64,000 bases of DNA, taken from Mesorhizobium sp. AR10 (GTDB lineage: Bacteria > Pseudomonadota > Alphaproteobacteria > Rhizobiales > Rhizobiaceae). The stretch's first letter is position 1. Each line of letters starts with the position of its first letter. The stretch spans positions 4,566,001-4,630,000 of the forward strand of contig NZ_CP080524.1 in assembly GCF_024746795.1 (NCBI RefSeq), read 5' to 3'. A program made the translations under genes and the position numbers. This document shows, piece after piece, positions 42,532-51,655 of this stretch. Below the pieces are notes generated by a model. It saw nothing but the letters and a program-made list of their open reading frames with translations, made no database searches and was not told the DNA's origin.

Positions 42532-43428
42532 TCACTTTGCCGTTGTGCCGCGGGTGACGAAGGCGCCGACTGCCGCGACCAGACGGTCGAGGCAGAAGCC
42601 GGTGACGCCGATATAGGCGAGCGCGACGATGATGTCGGGCAGCCGCGACGAGTTCCAGGCGTCCCAGATGAAGAAGCCGATGCCAACGCCGCCGGTCAGC
42701 ATTTCGGCGGCGACGATGGCGAGCCAGGACAGGCCGATGCCGATCCTCAGGCCGGTGAAAATGTAGGGTGCGGCGGCCGGCACCATGATCTTCACGAAAA
42801 ACTCGAACTGGTTGAGCCTGAGGATGCGCGAGACGTTGCGGTAGTCCTCGGGGATGTTGCGGACGCCGACGGCGGTGTTGATGATGACCGGCCAGATCGA
42901 GGTGATGAAGATGACGAAGATCGCCGACGGGCTGGAATCGCGGAACGCCGCCAGCGACAGCGGCAGCCAGGCCAGCGGCGGCACCGTGCGCAGGATCTGG
43001 AACACCGGATCGAGGCCGCGCATCGCCCACACCGACTGGCCGACCAGCGCGCCGAGCGCGACGCCGACGACTGCCGCGAGGCCAAAGCCGATGGCGACAC
43101 GCTGCAGCGAGATCAGCACCCGCCAGGCCAGGCCGATATCCTGCGGGCCATTGTCGAAGAATGGATGGGCGATCAGGTCATAGGCCTCGGTCCATACCTG
43201 GCTGGGCGGCGGCAGGCTGGCGGTGGGCGACGAACAAGCGACCTGCCAGACGACGAGCATGAGGGCGATGACGATCGCCGGCGGCACCAGCGCGCTCGCC
43301 AGCTTTCCGGCGATGACGACCGGGTCGAAGCGGCGTCTCGTCTTGGCGGTGAAGGCAATGACCTCAGCCGGCTTGGCCGGCGCGGGAAACGCCTTCACTG
43401 TGGTGTCCTCGATGGCTTGGATGGACAT
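42532..43428 (-). CDS. nrtB: Nitrate ABC transporter permease
   Basis: Inner-membrane permease of the NrtABD system, of the NitT/TauT class. After about 60 cytoplasmic residues, six helices are seen; the first is LVPPAIVIALMLVVWQVA. The family block TVPPLAWLPLSLAAFRDSSP and the EAA-loop-like region NVSRILRLNQFEFFVKIMVP are present. The start at 43428 (MSIQAIEDTT) was chosen because AAGGAG lies 12 bases upstream; 43455 is the alternative and lacks a ribosome site. The gene is between nrtA and nrtD with small gaps. Confidence 0.94.
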   Translation of the reverse strand: MSIQAIEDTTVKAFPAPAKPAEVIAFTAKTRRRFDPVVIAGKLASALVPPAIVIALMLVVWQVACSSPTASLPPPSQVWTEAYDLIAHPFFDNGPQDIGLAWRVLISLQRVAIGFGLAAVVGVALGALVGQSVWAMRGLDPVFQILRTVPPLAWLPLSLAAFRDSSPSAIFVIFITSIWPVIINTAVGVRNIPEDYRNVSRILRLNQFEFFVKIMVPAAAPYIFTGLRIGIGLSWLAIVAAEMLTGGVGIGFFIWDAWNSSRLPDIIVALAYIGVTGFCLDRLVAAVGAFVTRGTTAK

Positions 43429-43494
43429 TTTTTCGAAAAGCTCCTTGGGCAGCATTTGGCGAAAAAGCGGCGCCGGTGGCGCCGCTTGCGCCGT

Positions 43495-44811
43495 TCAGGC
43501 CGATGCCTTGATCTTCAGGCTGTCGAGATAGGCGGACGGGTTGGCCGGATCGAAGGTCTTGCCGTCGAAGAAGGTCTCGACGCCGCGCGACGACGAGGCC
43601 GGAATGTCGGCGGCCGCAACACCGAGGTCCTTGGCCGCCTCGCGCCAGAGATCCTCGCGGTTGACCTGATCGACCAGCGCCTTGATGTCGGTGGTCGGCG
43701 CGAACTTGCCCCAGCGGATGTTCTCGGCGAGGAACCAGCTGTCATGGCTCTTATAGGGATAGGACACGCCGCCGTTCCAGAACTTCATGTAGAGGTCGGT
43801 GCCGGCGGCGACACGGCCATTGCCGTAGTTGATGTCGCCCTTGAGGCGGCCGATGATGTCGGCGGTCGGCACGTTCATCCACTGCCGCTTGCCGATGATG
43901 GCGGCCATCTCGTCCTTGTTTTCCTTGGCCTCGCACCATTGCTGGGCGGCCATGACGGCCATCAGGATCGCCTTGGTGGCATTCGGGTTCTTGTCGATGA
44001 ATTCGGCGCGCAGGCCGAGCGCCTTTTCAGGATGGCCCTTCCACAACTCGCCGGTGGTGGCGGCGGTGAAGCCGACGCCCTGGTGGACGAGCTGCTCGTT
44101 CCACGGCTCGCCGACGCAGAACACGTCCATGTTGCCGACCTTCATGTTGGCGACCATCTGCGGCGGCGGCACGACGATGGTCGAGACATCCTTGTCGGGA
44201 TCGATGCCGCCGGCGGCCAGCCAGTAGCGCAGCCAGAGATCATGGGTACCGCCCGGGAAGGTCATGGCGGCTTTGACGTCCTTGCCCGCGGCCTTCTTGG
44301 CGGCGAAGGCGTCCTTCAGCTTGGAGGCATCGAGGCCGACGCCGGTGGCGGCATATTCCTGGGCGACGGAAATGGCCTGGCAGTCGTAGTTGAGCCGCGC
44401 CACGAGCGCCATCGGCATCGGCTGGTTGTTCTGCGTCACCTTGCCGGTGTGCATGAGGTAGGGCAGCGGCGTCAGGATATGGGCGCCGTCGATGCCGTTG
44501 GCCTCGCCGCCGAGCATCAGATTGTCGCGCGTCGCGCCCCAGGAGGCCTGCTTGAGCACCTCGACATCGGGCATGCCGAACTTTTCGAACAGCCCCTTCT
44601 CCTTGGCGATCATCAGGGGAGCCGCATCGGTCAACGCGATGAAGCCCAGCTTGGCGCCGGTCACTTCCGGCGTCGCCGGCGCCGCATGGGCGCCGGACGG
44701 CAGCAGCGCACGCGCCGCCGCCAGGGTAGCCGCGGCGGCAGCACTGGCCATCAGGAAATTGCGGCGGGTCATGCCCTCGAGAGGGGCGTCAGTCTTGATG
44801 CGTTTCGTCAT
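43495..44811 (-). CDS. nrtA: Nitrate ABC transporter substrate-binding protein
   Basis: Binds nitrate/nitrite in the periplasm. The N-terminus has a Tat motif MTRRNFLMASAAAAATL and an alanine-rich cleavage site GAHAA. The NrtA/NasF core is VTGAKLGFIALTDAAPLMIA, HILTPLPYLMHTGKV, FPGGTHDLWLRYWLAAGGID and DVFCVGEPWNEQLVHQGVGF. Length is 438 aa. It is the first gene of nrtA-nrtB-nrtD-nirB-nirD-nasA. A 180-base leader with a terminator precedes it, and NasS encoded upstream is its regulatory paralogue (same GEPWN block). Confidence 0.96.
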   Translation of the reverse strand: MTKRIKTDAPLEGMTRRNFLMASAAAAATLAAARALLPSGAHAAPATPEVTGAKLGFIALTDAAPLMIAKEKGLFEKFGMPDVEVLKQASWGATRDNLMLGGEANGIDGAHILTPLPYLMHTGKVTQNNQPMPMALVARLNYDCQAISVAQEYAATGVGLDASKLKDAFAAKKAAGKDVKAAMTFPGGTHDLWLRYWLAAGGIDPDKDVSTIVVPPPQMVANMKVGNMDVFCVGEPWNEQLVHQGVGFTAATTGELWKGHPEKALGLRAEFIDKNPNATKAILMAVMAAQQWCEAKENKDEMAAIIGKRQWMNVPTADIIGRLKGDINYGNGRVAAGTDLYMKFWNGGVSYPYKSHDSWFLAENIRWGKFAPTTDIKALVDQVNREDLWREAAKDLGVAAADIPASSSRGVETFFDGKTFDPANPSAYLDSLKIKASA

Positions 44812-44867
44812 CGTCGTCTCCGGTTGGGCGCGGCTTGGGATCAGCGCCGTCGATTGCGTATTCGATC

Positions 44868-44940
44868 AAAACAAAAAAGCCGCCGGCCAGGCCTTCGCGT
44901 CCGGATGACCGGGAGCACGTGTGGACCTGAGCGGCAGCTT
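44868..44940 (-). terminator. Leader terminator before nrtA (antitermination site)
   Basis: On the minus strand AAGCTGCCG (44932-44940) pairs with CGGCGGCTT (44877-44885), with one G-U pair, and a TTTTTTGTTTT run follows. A smaller stem CCGG-TCAT-CCGG (44901-44912) lies in the large loop. It sits about 60 bases before the nrtA ATG, in its own leader, so it would cut off the operon unless antiterminated, the role expected for the ANTAR protein NasT. Confidence 0.7.
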
Positions 44941-45000
44941 TGCCTGTGGCGCCCGCCATTGGACGCCTGTTGCGTGGCCCGAGACGGACCCTGATTATTC

Positions 45001-45019
45001 CAAAGCAGGAACCGTGCCA
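45001..45019 (-). promoter_or_regulatory. Sigma-54 promoter of the nrtA operon
   Basis: The minus strand reads TGGCACGGTTCCTGCTTTG: GG and GC are separated by exactly 10 bases, and TGGCACG is the consensus -24 element. Transcription should begin near 44993, giving a leader of about 180 bases that contains the terminator. RpoN/NtrC control of nitrogen assimilation fits. Confidence 0.78.
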
Positions 45020-45138
45020 GTTTCGAAAGGCGTTGGATTTCTCAATGAAATCAGCGGTGCGGCCCGGTCACCGCCCCGTCCGGCCATAGACCAGGCAGAT
45101 CAAAGATTGATCAGCCTGGTGGGCACTGCGCATAAATT

Positions 45139-45153
45139 TTGTGCAATGCACAA
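45139..45153. promoter_or_regulatory. Inverted repeat upstream of the sigma-54 promoter
   Basis: TTGTGC-AAT-GCACAA lies about 120 bases upstream of the -24 element and is a candidate enhancer site for NtrC. The 11-base TTGTGCAATGC half also occurs before nasT (47034-47044) and in the broken nasT copy (54161-54171). Confidence 0.45.
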
Positions 45154-45170
45154 GAATGGCGCGTAATTGA

Positions 45171-46409
45171 TCAGGCCTGCAATCGAATTGAATTCTGGCT
45201 CGCAATGTAGGGGTCGACCTCATCGGGATCGAAGATCTGGCCGTCGAAGAAGCCATCGGGACCGAGCACCAGGCCGGCGCCTGTCGCGCCGACCGCCGTG
45301 GCCGCGCTGAGCGCACCCTCGACCTTCGAATTGGCGCCCGGCAGTGCTACGCCCAACGGCTTCAGGGCCGACCGGTAGAGGTCGGGACGGTAGCAGTCGC
45401 GGGCGATGGCGAGGTTTTCAGGCGTATGCGCCACATGCCCCCAGCGAACCATCTGCGTATAAAACCACAGCGCATGGCTCTTCCACGGAAAGTTCGCCGC
45501 CTTGTCGAAGGGGAGGAAGAAATCATCGATGGTGCGCTCCGCGCCACCGCCCAGCTTGAGCTGTCCGGTGAGGATCGGCATCTGCATCGCCGGCGGCAGA
45601 CCGAGGAAGCCGGGCTGAGCCATCACAGCCGCCAATTCGCCGTGGTTCGCTGGGTCCTGGCACCAGCGGGCCGAATGATGCAAGGCGCGCAGCAGCGCCG
45701 CCAACGCGTCGGGATTTTCCTGCGCCCACGCCTTGCGCACGCCGAGCACCTTCTCCGGGCTGTTCTTCCACAGCAGCGCCTTGACGGTGACGATGTGGCC
45801 GGTGCCGGCCGCCACCGAGGCGCTGTTCCAGGGTTCGCCGACGCAGTAGCCGTCGATGCGGCCAGCGGCCAGCGCGTCGGCCATGAAGGGTGGCGGTATG
45901 ATGACGATCTCGATCTCGCGCTCGGGATCGATGCCGCAGGCGGCGAGCCAGTAACGCAATTCGTAATTGTGCCCGGAATGCGGATGGACGACGGCGAAGC
46001 GAAGCGGATCGCGGCCGGCAGCGGCACGCTGGCGAAGGAGCGCGCGAAGTGCAGCACCCGCGCGCGCCGGATCGAGATCTGGCTCGGCCCCATGCGCCAC
46101 TATCCCTGCCCAGACGGCGTTGGAGACGGTGACGCAATTGCCGCCGAGCCCGAGCGAGAACGGCACGATCGTCTCGGAAGCCAGCGGGGTCAGCCCGAGA
46201 TTGCAGGCGAGCGGCATCGGCCCCAGCATATGCGCGAGATGGAAATGGCCGATGGCAATACGGTCGCGGATGTTGGCCCAGGAGGTCTCGCGGTGCAGCG
46301 TGAGATCAATGCCCTCGCGCGCGGCAAAGCCCAATTCGGCGGCTGCGACCAGCACGGCGCTGTCGAACAGCGGCATGAAGCCGGCGGTGATCTGGTGGCT
46401 CGCGTTCAT
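45171..46409 (-). CDS. nasS: Nitrate/nitrite sensor NasS
   Basis: A cytoplasmic relative of NrtA without signal peptide, which in the known NasS-NasT system binds nitrate or nitrite and holds NasT when ligand is absent. It begins MNASHQITAGFMPLFDSAVL; core blocks are HLAHMLGPMPLACNLGL, HPHSGHNYELRYWLAACGID and GYCVGEPWNSASVAAGTGHI. Length is 412 aa. The start overlaps the nasT stop by four bases (ATGA), so the two are made together. Signal absence and linkage to nasT separate it from a transport component. Confidence 0.93.
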   Translation of the reverse strand: MNASHQITAGFMPLFDSAVLVAAAELGFAAREGIDLTLHRETSWANIRDRIAIGHFHLAHMLGPMPLACNLGLTPLASETIVPFSLGLGGNCVTVSNAVWAGIVAHGAEPDLDPARAGAALRALLRQRAAAGRDPLRFAVVHPHSGHNYELRYWLAACGIDPEREIEIVIIPPPFMADALAAGRIDGYCVGEPWNSASVAAGTGHIVTVKALLWKNSPEKVLGVRKAWAQENPDALAALLRALHHSARWCQDPANHGELAAVMAQPGFLGLPPAMQMPILTGQLKLGGGAERTIDDFFLPFDKAANFPWKSHALWFYTQMVRWGHVAHTPENLAIARDCYRPDLYRSALKPLGVALPGANSKVEGALSAATAVGATGAGLVLGPDGFFDGQIFDPDEVDPYIASQNSIRLQA

Positions 46410-47008
46410 TCGTCCTCCGACGGTCCCAGCAGCCCGGCGGCGGTCACCAGGCTCTGGGCAATGTCGCTGATCTTGCGGTTCTGGTTCATCGCCGTCTTGC
46501 GCAGCAGCGTGTAGGCGGCCTCTTCGCTCAGGCCGCGCGACTTCATCAATATGCCCTTGGCGCGGTCGATCACCTTGCGGCTCTCAAGTTCGCTGCGCGC
46601 CTCTTCCAGCTCGCGCGCCATGCGCGAGAAGGCATTGAAACGGCTGACGGCCATGTCGAGGATCGGCTTGACCCGCTCTTGCCTGAGACCGTCGACGACA
46701 TAGGCCGACACGCCGGCATCGACCGCCGCCTCGATCGAGGCCTGGTCGGAGCGGTCGACGAACATGGCGATCGGCCGCTTCACCGCACGCGACAGCTGGA
46801 ACATGTTTTCGAGCATGTCGCGGTTCGGATTTTCGAGATCGATGACGATGACGTCGGGCTCGATCTCGGCGATGCGCCGCGCAATGCCGGTGACGTCATG
46901 AATGACGGTGACCCGCTCATGGCCGGCCTCGCGCAACCCCGCCTCGATGATGGCGGCGCGGATGCGGTTTTCGTCGATCACCAGAACGGCGAGTGAGGAG
47001 CGGACCAT
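46406..47008 (-). CDS. nasT: ANTAR-type antiterminator NasT
   Basis: The N-terminal receiver-like domain (SLAVLVIDENRIRAAIIEAG, VIVIDLENPNRDMLENMFQL) is followed by a coiled-coil and the C-terminal ANTAR RNA-binding domain at about residues 140-195: KVIDRAKGILMKSRGLSEEA and YTLLRKTAMNQNRKISDIAQ. In the established NasST systems of alpha- and gammaproteobacteria, freed NasT binds the nas leader RNA and prevents termination. The terminator before nrtA supplies the target here. Length is 200 aa. It comes before nasS and is transcribed in the same direction as the nrt operon. A broken copy of its 5' end lies at 54004-54180. Confidence 0.95.
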   Translation of the reverse strand: MVRSSLAVLVIDENRIRAAIIEAGLREAGHERVTVIHDVTGIARRIAEIEPDVIVIDLENPNRDMLENMFQLSRAVKRPIAMFVDRSDQASIEAAVDAGVSAYVVDGLRQERVKPILDMAVSRFNAFSRMARELEEARSELESRKVIDRAKGILMKSRGLSEEAAYTLLRKTAMNQNRKISDIAQSLVTAAGLLGPSEDE

Positions 47009-47135
47009 GCCTCAATATCCCCAAGCGGAGAAATTGTGCAATGCGGGATGGTGACTGACGGCCGCACGTCACTCGGAAATCAGATCCTTTCTGACCCACG
47101 GGCATGCCAAGGACGACACTGGTTGGGTGAAGTGG

Positions 47136-47522
47136 TCAAACAGCTTCCGCCATGACCGCAACGAATTCGCATTGCACCAGAGAGGGGCTATCCTGCGGCA
47201 ATGGCCGAACGTGCCGGGCCGGGCGCGACTGCGGATCGGGAAACATCCGCAACCATTCTTCATTCACGGCGTTCCTGTCGCTGCTGTCGCGGAGATAGAT
47301 TTCCACCTTGATAATGTCCTCCGCGCTGCCGCCGGCGGCTTCGATGATGGCAAGCATGTTGGCAAAAACATTGGCGGACTGATCGGCCATGCCGGACGGC
47401 AGCTCGTGCGTGATCGGGCTCACCCCGTGAACCGCGCCTGAGAACACCATATTGCCGATCCGACAGGCATTGGGAACCGGATGCCTGTGGCTCAGTCCTT
47501 TCACCGAAATGCTCTTGCGCAT
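47136..47522 (-). CDS. RidA-family protein
   Basis: A 128-aa member of the YjgF/YER057c/UK114 family, enzymes that deaminate reactive enamines and imines or act in amino/keto acid catabolism. Conserved blocks are GNMVFSGAVHGVSP, QSANVFANMLAIIEAAGGSA and IIKVEIYLRDSSDRNAVNEE; the arginine of ARHVRP corresponds to the carboxylate-binding position, and a late glutamate lies in CEFVAV. It closes the LysR-controlled operon (gap 90 bases after the transporter), suggesting an amino- or imino-acid intermediate in the pathway. Confidence 0.85.
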   Translation of the reverse strand: MRKSISVKGLSHRHPVPNACRIGNMVFSGAVHGVSPITHELPSGMADQSANVFANMLAIIEAAGGSAEDIIKVEIYLRDSSDRNAVNEEWLRMFPDPQSRPARHVRPLPQDSPSLVQCEFVAVMAEAV

Positions 47523-47612
47523 GGTCTGATGATCCTCCGAGAGATCTGGTTCGTGGGGCGCTGGTGCCGAGCATAGGAATCAAGGTTGCTGCAAGAGCAA
47601 AACCGAAGCCGG

Positions 47613-48928
47613 CTATCGTCTCGCGCGCACAACGGCGGCCTCGGCAGGCGGGGAAGAAACGCCGCTGTCGGGACGCGGCGCGAGAGGCTCATAACCCGGA
47701 GTGAGTTGAATTCCACGCGTCTCGGGCAGCATGAGGGTTGCGACAAAGGCGATGCTGTAGCCCAGCAGCGCAACCAGGCCGATCGCCTCCGCCAGAGTGA
47801 TGTATTGCGCCAGTATTCCAATGGTGGACACGGCTATCGCGCCTGCCGCCTTGCCGAAATTATAGGCAAAACTCTGGCCGCTGGCGCGAATGGCGGAGGG
47901 GAACAGCTCGGTGAAGAACGGCCCTAGCGCCGCATAGTTTCCGATCGTGAAGAAACCGAACGGCGCTCCCAGGACAACCAGCGGCCAGCCGGAGAGCGGC
48001 AAAAACATGTAGGCGATGGTGATCAGCCAGGAACACAGCAGAAACAGTTGGAACGTGCGACGCCGTCCCAGACGATCGGACAGGTATGCGCTCGCCAGAA
48101 ATCCGAAAAACGAGCCACCGGTCACCACGAACACGTAGTATCCCGAAGTGCTCGGCGACAGTTCGCGCACGGTCTTCATGAAGGTGGGCAGCCAGTTGAC
48201 GATCGCACCGCCGACACCAATCACGCCGAATGCAAGCAATGATGACAGGATCGTTATCCGCAAGGTTTCCGGCTGAAATATCGCGCCCAATCCCGGACGA
48301 GTCCCGGTCTTCTCGACATGCGCGCGCGTTTTGAGGAAAATCTCCGGCTCCTCGATCTGCGGCGCAAATAGAGAACCAGAAGGCCGGGGAGGACACCGAT
48401 CATCAACAGGACGCGCCATCCATACTCCTGGGGCAGATGCGCCAGCACCAGGCCTGCCAGGATGGCGGCCGCACTCCATCCAACGCCGAAGCCGCTCTGG
48501 ACGGTGCCCACGGCCTTGCCGCGATGTTCGGCGCGAATGATCTCGCCCATGAGAACCGCGCCGGCGGCCCACTCACCGCCGAAGCCCAGCCCTTGCATGA
48601 TGCGCAGGACCATCAGTTGCTGGAAGTCCTGTGCAAAACCGGCAAGGAAGGTGAAGGCGCAGAACCACAGGATCGTGAACTGCATGATGCGGGCACGGCC
48701 GAAACGGTCGGCGAGATATCCGCAGGCCCATCCGCCGATCGCCGCGGAGAGCAGCGTTGCCGTGGCCAGATAGCCGGCCTGCGCCGTCGTCATCCCCCAG
48801 GCCGCAATGAGAATTGGCAGCACGAAGCTGAAGAGCTGCGCGTCCATTGCATCGACTGCCCAGCCAGCGAAGCAACCCCAGAAGGTGTTCCGCTCCCGCT
48901 CCGTCAACTGCTTGTACCAAGCGAACAT
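47613..48928 (-). pseudogene. MFS organic-acid transporter, split by one frameshift
   Basis: A 12-helix MFS carrier of the aromatic/carboxylic acid or sialate symporter type, in two frames. The first frame runs from ATG 48928 (MFAWYKQLTERERNTFWGCF; motif GYLADRFGRARIMQ) to about 48360 and then reads arginine/serine nonsense. The second frame takes over at IEEPEIFLKTRAHVEKTG and continues through YLSDRLGRRRTFQLF to a stop at 47613. One base in the CGCCGCAGATCGAGG region separates them, within the central loop between helices 6 and 7. All other features are intact. Real inactivation, or an assembly error. Confidence 0.85.
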
Positions 48929-48965
48929 CTTTTCCTCCCGTGGTTTTCTTTGCTGTAAGGCTGGG

Positions 48966-49754
48966 TCAAACGACCAATGGAGTGAGACCTCCGTCCATGG
49001 TCAGTGACGCCCCTGTCACGTAAGAGGACCTTGCGCTGGCGAGAAAAAGCGCGGCGTCGGCCACTTCTTCAGGAGTTGCGTAGCGCCGCAGCGGAATGCG
49101 CTGCTCGTTCAATCGCAGCAGTTCCTCCGGCGTCTTGCCCGTCATTTTGGATTCTACCTCAAGCGACAACTGCAGACGCTCGGTCATGGTTGCGGCGGGA
49201 TTGATGACGTTGACCCTTACCCCGGCGTGCCCCCAGGCAGCCGCCAGCCCCGCCGAGGCGAGCATCAGCGCCGCGTTCGCGGCCCCTCCCGGCAAATGCA
49301 TGGGTGATGCGATTTTGCCGCCGGTGCCAACGATATTGACGATCGTGCCGGCGCGCCGTGCCACCATCAGGGGCAGGACGTAGTCCGTGACGTTCATGTA
49401 GGTGAAGAATTTCGCGTCCATCGCAATACGCCACTTGTCTGGCGTCAGTTCGTCCGGAGGAACTCTCCTTGCGCCGCCAGCTGAATTGACCAGGGACGCG
49501 ATCGGACCCACCTGATCCTCGAGTGCGGCGACCATTTCCTTTGCCGCAAGCTCGTCCGACAGGTCGGCGGCGAAGCTCGCTACCGACAGGCCCTCGGCAG
49601 CGAGTGCTGTTTTCGCGGCGTCCAGGTTCTGCTGGCTGCGCGAGACAATCACCACGCGCGCTCCTTCCTTGCCGAAGGCCCGCGCGCAAGCCAGCCCTAT
49701 GCCCTTGCTGCCGCCTGTTATCAGGACGACTTTGCCGTCGAGTTCGAGGTTCAT
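48966..49754 (-). CDS. Short-chain dehydrogenase/reductase
   Basis: An NAD(P)-dependent oxidoreductase of 262 aa. The nucleotide motif [19 protein letters not shown] and the NSAGGARRV region are present. In place of the usual S...YxxxK, the stretch reads [20 protein letters not shown], with no tyrosine four before a lysine. The active tyrosine-lysine pair therefore appears replaced ([11 protein letters not shown]), which is known for a subset of SDRs acting on other substrates. The gene is one base from the hydroxyacid dehydrogenase stop. It probably handles a step after that enzyme in the same pathway. Confidence 0.85.
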   Translation of the reverse strand: MNLELDGKVVLITGGSKGIGLACARAFGKEGARVVIVSRSQQNLDAAKTALAAEGLSVASFAADLSDELAAKEMVAALEDQVGPIASLVNSAGGARRVPPDELTPDKWRIAMDAKFFTYMNVTDYVLPLMVARRAGTIVNIVGTGGKIASPMHLPGGAANAALMLASAGLAAAWGHAGVRVNVINPAATMTERLQLSLEVESKMTGKTPEELLRLNEQRIPLRRYATPEEVADAALFLASARSSYVTGASLTMDGGLTPLVV

Positions 49755-49755
49755 A

Positions 49756-50739
49756 TCAGTGATCCTGTTTTAAGCCGTCGGCGTTGTGCAAATTGATCGG
49801 GCGGCCCTTTGCAAACGCGACGATCTGGTCGAACGCGTTGCCGTAGGCGAACTCGTAATTGTCGCGTTCGACGTAGCCGAGATGCGGCGTGCAAAGTGCG
49901 TTGGGGAGCCTGAGCAAGGCGTCGTCCGGATTGGTGAGCGGCTCGCGTTCGAACACGTCGACGGCCGCCTTGCCGGGGCGGCCACGCTCCAGCGCGGCCA
50001 CCAAAGCCCCCGGCTCAATCAACTCGGCACGGCTGGTGTTCACAAGCAGTGCGGTTGCCTTCATCAAGGCCAGGTCATCAGGACCAATCACACCGGTGGT
50101 CTCGCCATTCAGCCGCAGATGCAAACTGAGGACATCCGACAGCCTGAAAAGCGAATCCTTGTCCGCGGCGGTGTCAAACCCCTCGGACCTGGCACGCACC
50201 AGCGAACCCTCGCGACCCCACACCAGCACGTCCATACCAAAGGCCTTGCCGATGCGCGCCACCATCGAGCCCAGCCGGCCGAAACCATAGATGCCCAGGA
50301 CACGGCCTCTCAAGCCGAGCCCTATGGTCGTCTGCCAATGGCCTTGCCGAAGCGATGCGCTCTCGAACGGAATGTTGCGCATCGCTGCAAGGATCAGCCC
50401 CCAGGTGAATTCCACCGTCGAATAGGATGGGCGCGACGTGAGAGCGGACGAAACGACGACGCCATGCCTCTCGCACGCCGCCAGATCGATGTGGGGGATG
50501 TGACCGTTCTGGCTGATGAGCTTCAGATTGGGCAGGCGGCTGAGCAGGCTTTCATCGATCCTGGTGCGCTCACGCATCAGTACAAGGACATCTGCATCGA
50601 ACAGACGATTTGCTAGGACGTCGATGTCCTCAACGATATCGGTCCAGATGGCAACGTCGTGGACTTCCAGTTTGGAAAAGCAGTCCAGCGTGCGAACGAC
50701 GTCCTGGTAATCATTGATGATGGCGACGCGGAGCTTCAT
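49756..50739 (-). CDS. D-2-hydroxyacid dehydrogenase
   Basis: A D-isomer-specific 2-hydroxyacid dehydrogenase (327 aa). It has the cofactor loop [40 protein letters not shown] (catalytic arginine and surrounding loop), VDVFEREPL (glutamate), and [11 protein letters not shown] (histidine). The catalytic histidine is present. The start at 50739 ([12 protein letters not shown]) was preferred; the longer frame reaches into the RraA-like gene. Gap to that gene is 19 bases. It oxidises or reduces a hydroxy/keto acid; the RraA-like neighbour would supply or split such a compound. Confidence 0.93.
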   Translation of the reverse strand: MKLRVAIINDYQDVVRTLDCFSKLEVHDVAIWTDIVEDIDVLANRLFDADVLVLMRERTRIDESLLSRLPNLKLISQNGHIPHIDLAACERHGVVVSSALTSRPSYSTVEFTWGLILAAMRNIPFESASLRQGHWQTTIGLGLRGRVLGIYGFGRLGSMVARIGKAFGMDVLVWGREGSLVRARSEGFDTAADKDSLFRLSDVLSLHLRLNGETTGVIGPDDLALMKATALLVNTSRAELIEPGALVAALERGRPGKAAVDVFEREPLTNPDDALLRLPNALCTPHLGYVERDNYEFAYGNAFDQIVAFAKGRPINLHNADGLKQDH

Positions 50740-50758
50740 CACTGGATGACCTATCGCT

Positions 50759-51505
50759 TTATGCATTGCCCGGCAGGTCCGCAACGGAGGTACCGGCGTC
50801 GATTGCTTCGCACTTCGCCCATTCAAAAGCTGACTTCTTCAGCGCCTTTGCGAGGACCTCGGCGGCCCGGGCGATCGGAATGAAGCAGACGCCGGTTTCG
50901 TCTGCGACGACAATATCGCCGGGAGCAACCCGGACGCCGGCGATCTGGACATCGCCATTGATCTCCACGGTCTCGATCCGCCATTTGCCGGTGACGGGCG
51001 TGATCTCGGTGGCCCAAAGCGGGTAGCCGACCCGTCGCGAATGTCCGAGGTCGCGGATGCCTCCGGAGACGATTGCGCCGGCCTCCCCCTGTCTTTTTCC
51101 CGTCTGGGCCGAGATCCCGCCCATGTTCGAAACGCCGGCGACGCCGTCGATGACCACCACGTCGCCCGGCAGTGCCAAATTGTGGGCTTCGAACTCCGCC
51201 ATCCGGTTGACGTGGTTTCGCGCCGTCTCGTAGACATGCTCGCGCTGCAGGATGTTGCGCACCGTAAGCGCGGGACCGACAATCGACGTGGAAGGCAGGG
51301 TCGGCTTCAGAACCGAGGCGCCAATCGCGCCGGTGATGCCGAGCTCATCCATAATATCCGAGATAACGCTCGTCGCGTCGCCGATCCGCTTGAACCCGTC
51401 GATCAGTTCCTTCGGCGGACGCGGAGTTCGCATCAACCGGATTCGGTCGGCGCTGATCTTGCCGGTCAGTTTCGGCAACTCGTCCGCGAAAGCGAGATCA
51501 TTCAT
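50759..51505 (-). CDS. RraA / 4-hydroxy-4-methyl-2-oxoglutarate aldolase-family protein
   Basis: A class II pyruvate aldolase-like fold (248 aa). Core blocks are GDATSVISDIMDELGITGAI, IVGPALTVRNILQREH, ALPGDVVVIDGVAGVSNMGG, AGAIVSGGIRDLGHSRRVGY and VAPGDIVVADETGVCFIP. The IRD motif carries the metal-linked arginine and aspartate, so it may be an active aldolase/decarboxylase rather than the ribonuclease-inhibitor type. The start at 51505 follows GAGGATACGCC. First gene of the operon, divergent from a LysR gene. Substrate not established. Confidence 0.9.
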   Translation of the reverse strand: MNDLAFADELPKLTGKISADRIRLMRTPRPPKELIDGFKRIGDATSVISDIMDELGITGAIGASVLKPTLPSTSIVGPALTVRNILQREHVYETARNHVNRMAEFEAHNLALPGDVVVIDGVAGVSNMGGISAQTGKRQGEAGAIVSGGIRDLGHSRRVGYPLWATEITPVTGKWRIETVEINGDVQIAGVRVAPGDIVVADETGVCFIPIARAAEVLAKALKKSAFEWAKCEAIDAGTSVADLPGNA

Positions 51506-51655
51506 GGCGTATCCTCTATTTTTGCACGGAGCTTTTATCACCGGTTGCGAGGTGCGCGCATTCACTCGCACGTGTTCGGTTGCTCGTTCGAAACAGGATT
51601 GCTTACCGGGTTCAGTGCGTCCAATTTAGAATCAGACTCAAGCGTCATTTCCTGG

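Noticed and set aside
42520..44994. 824-aa plus-strand frame opposite nrtB/nrtA
   Set aside because: High-GC antisense frame; glycine/arginine/aspartate-rich and no homology, while the minus strand has textbook nitrate transport genes.
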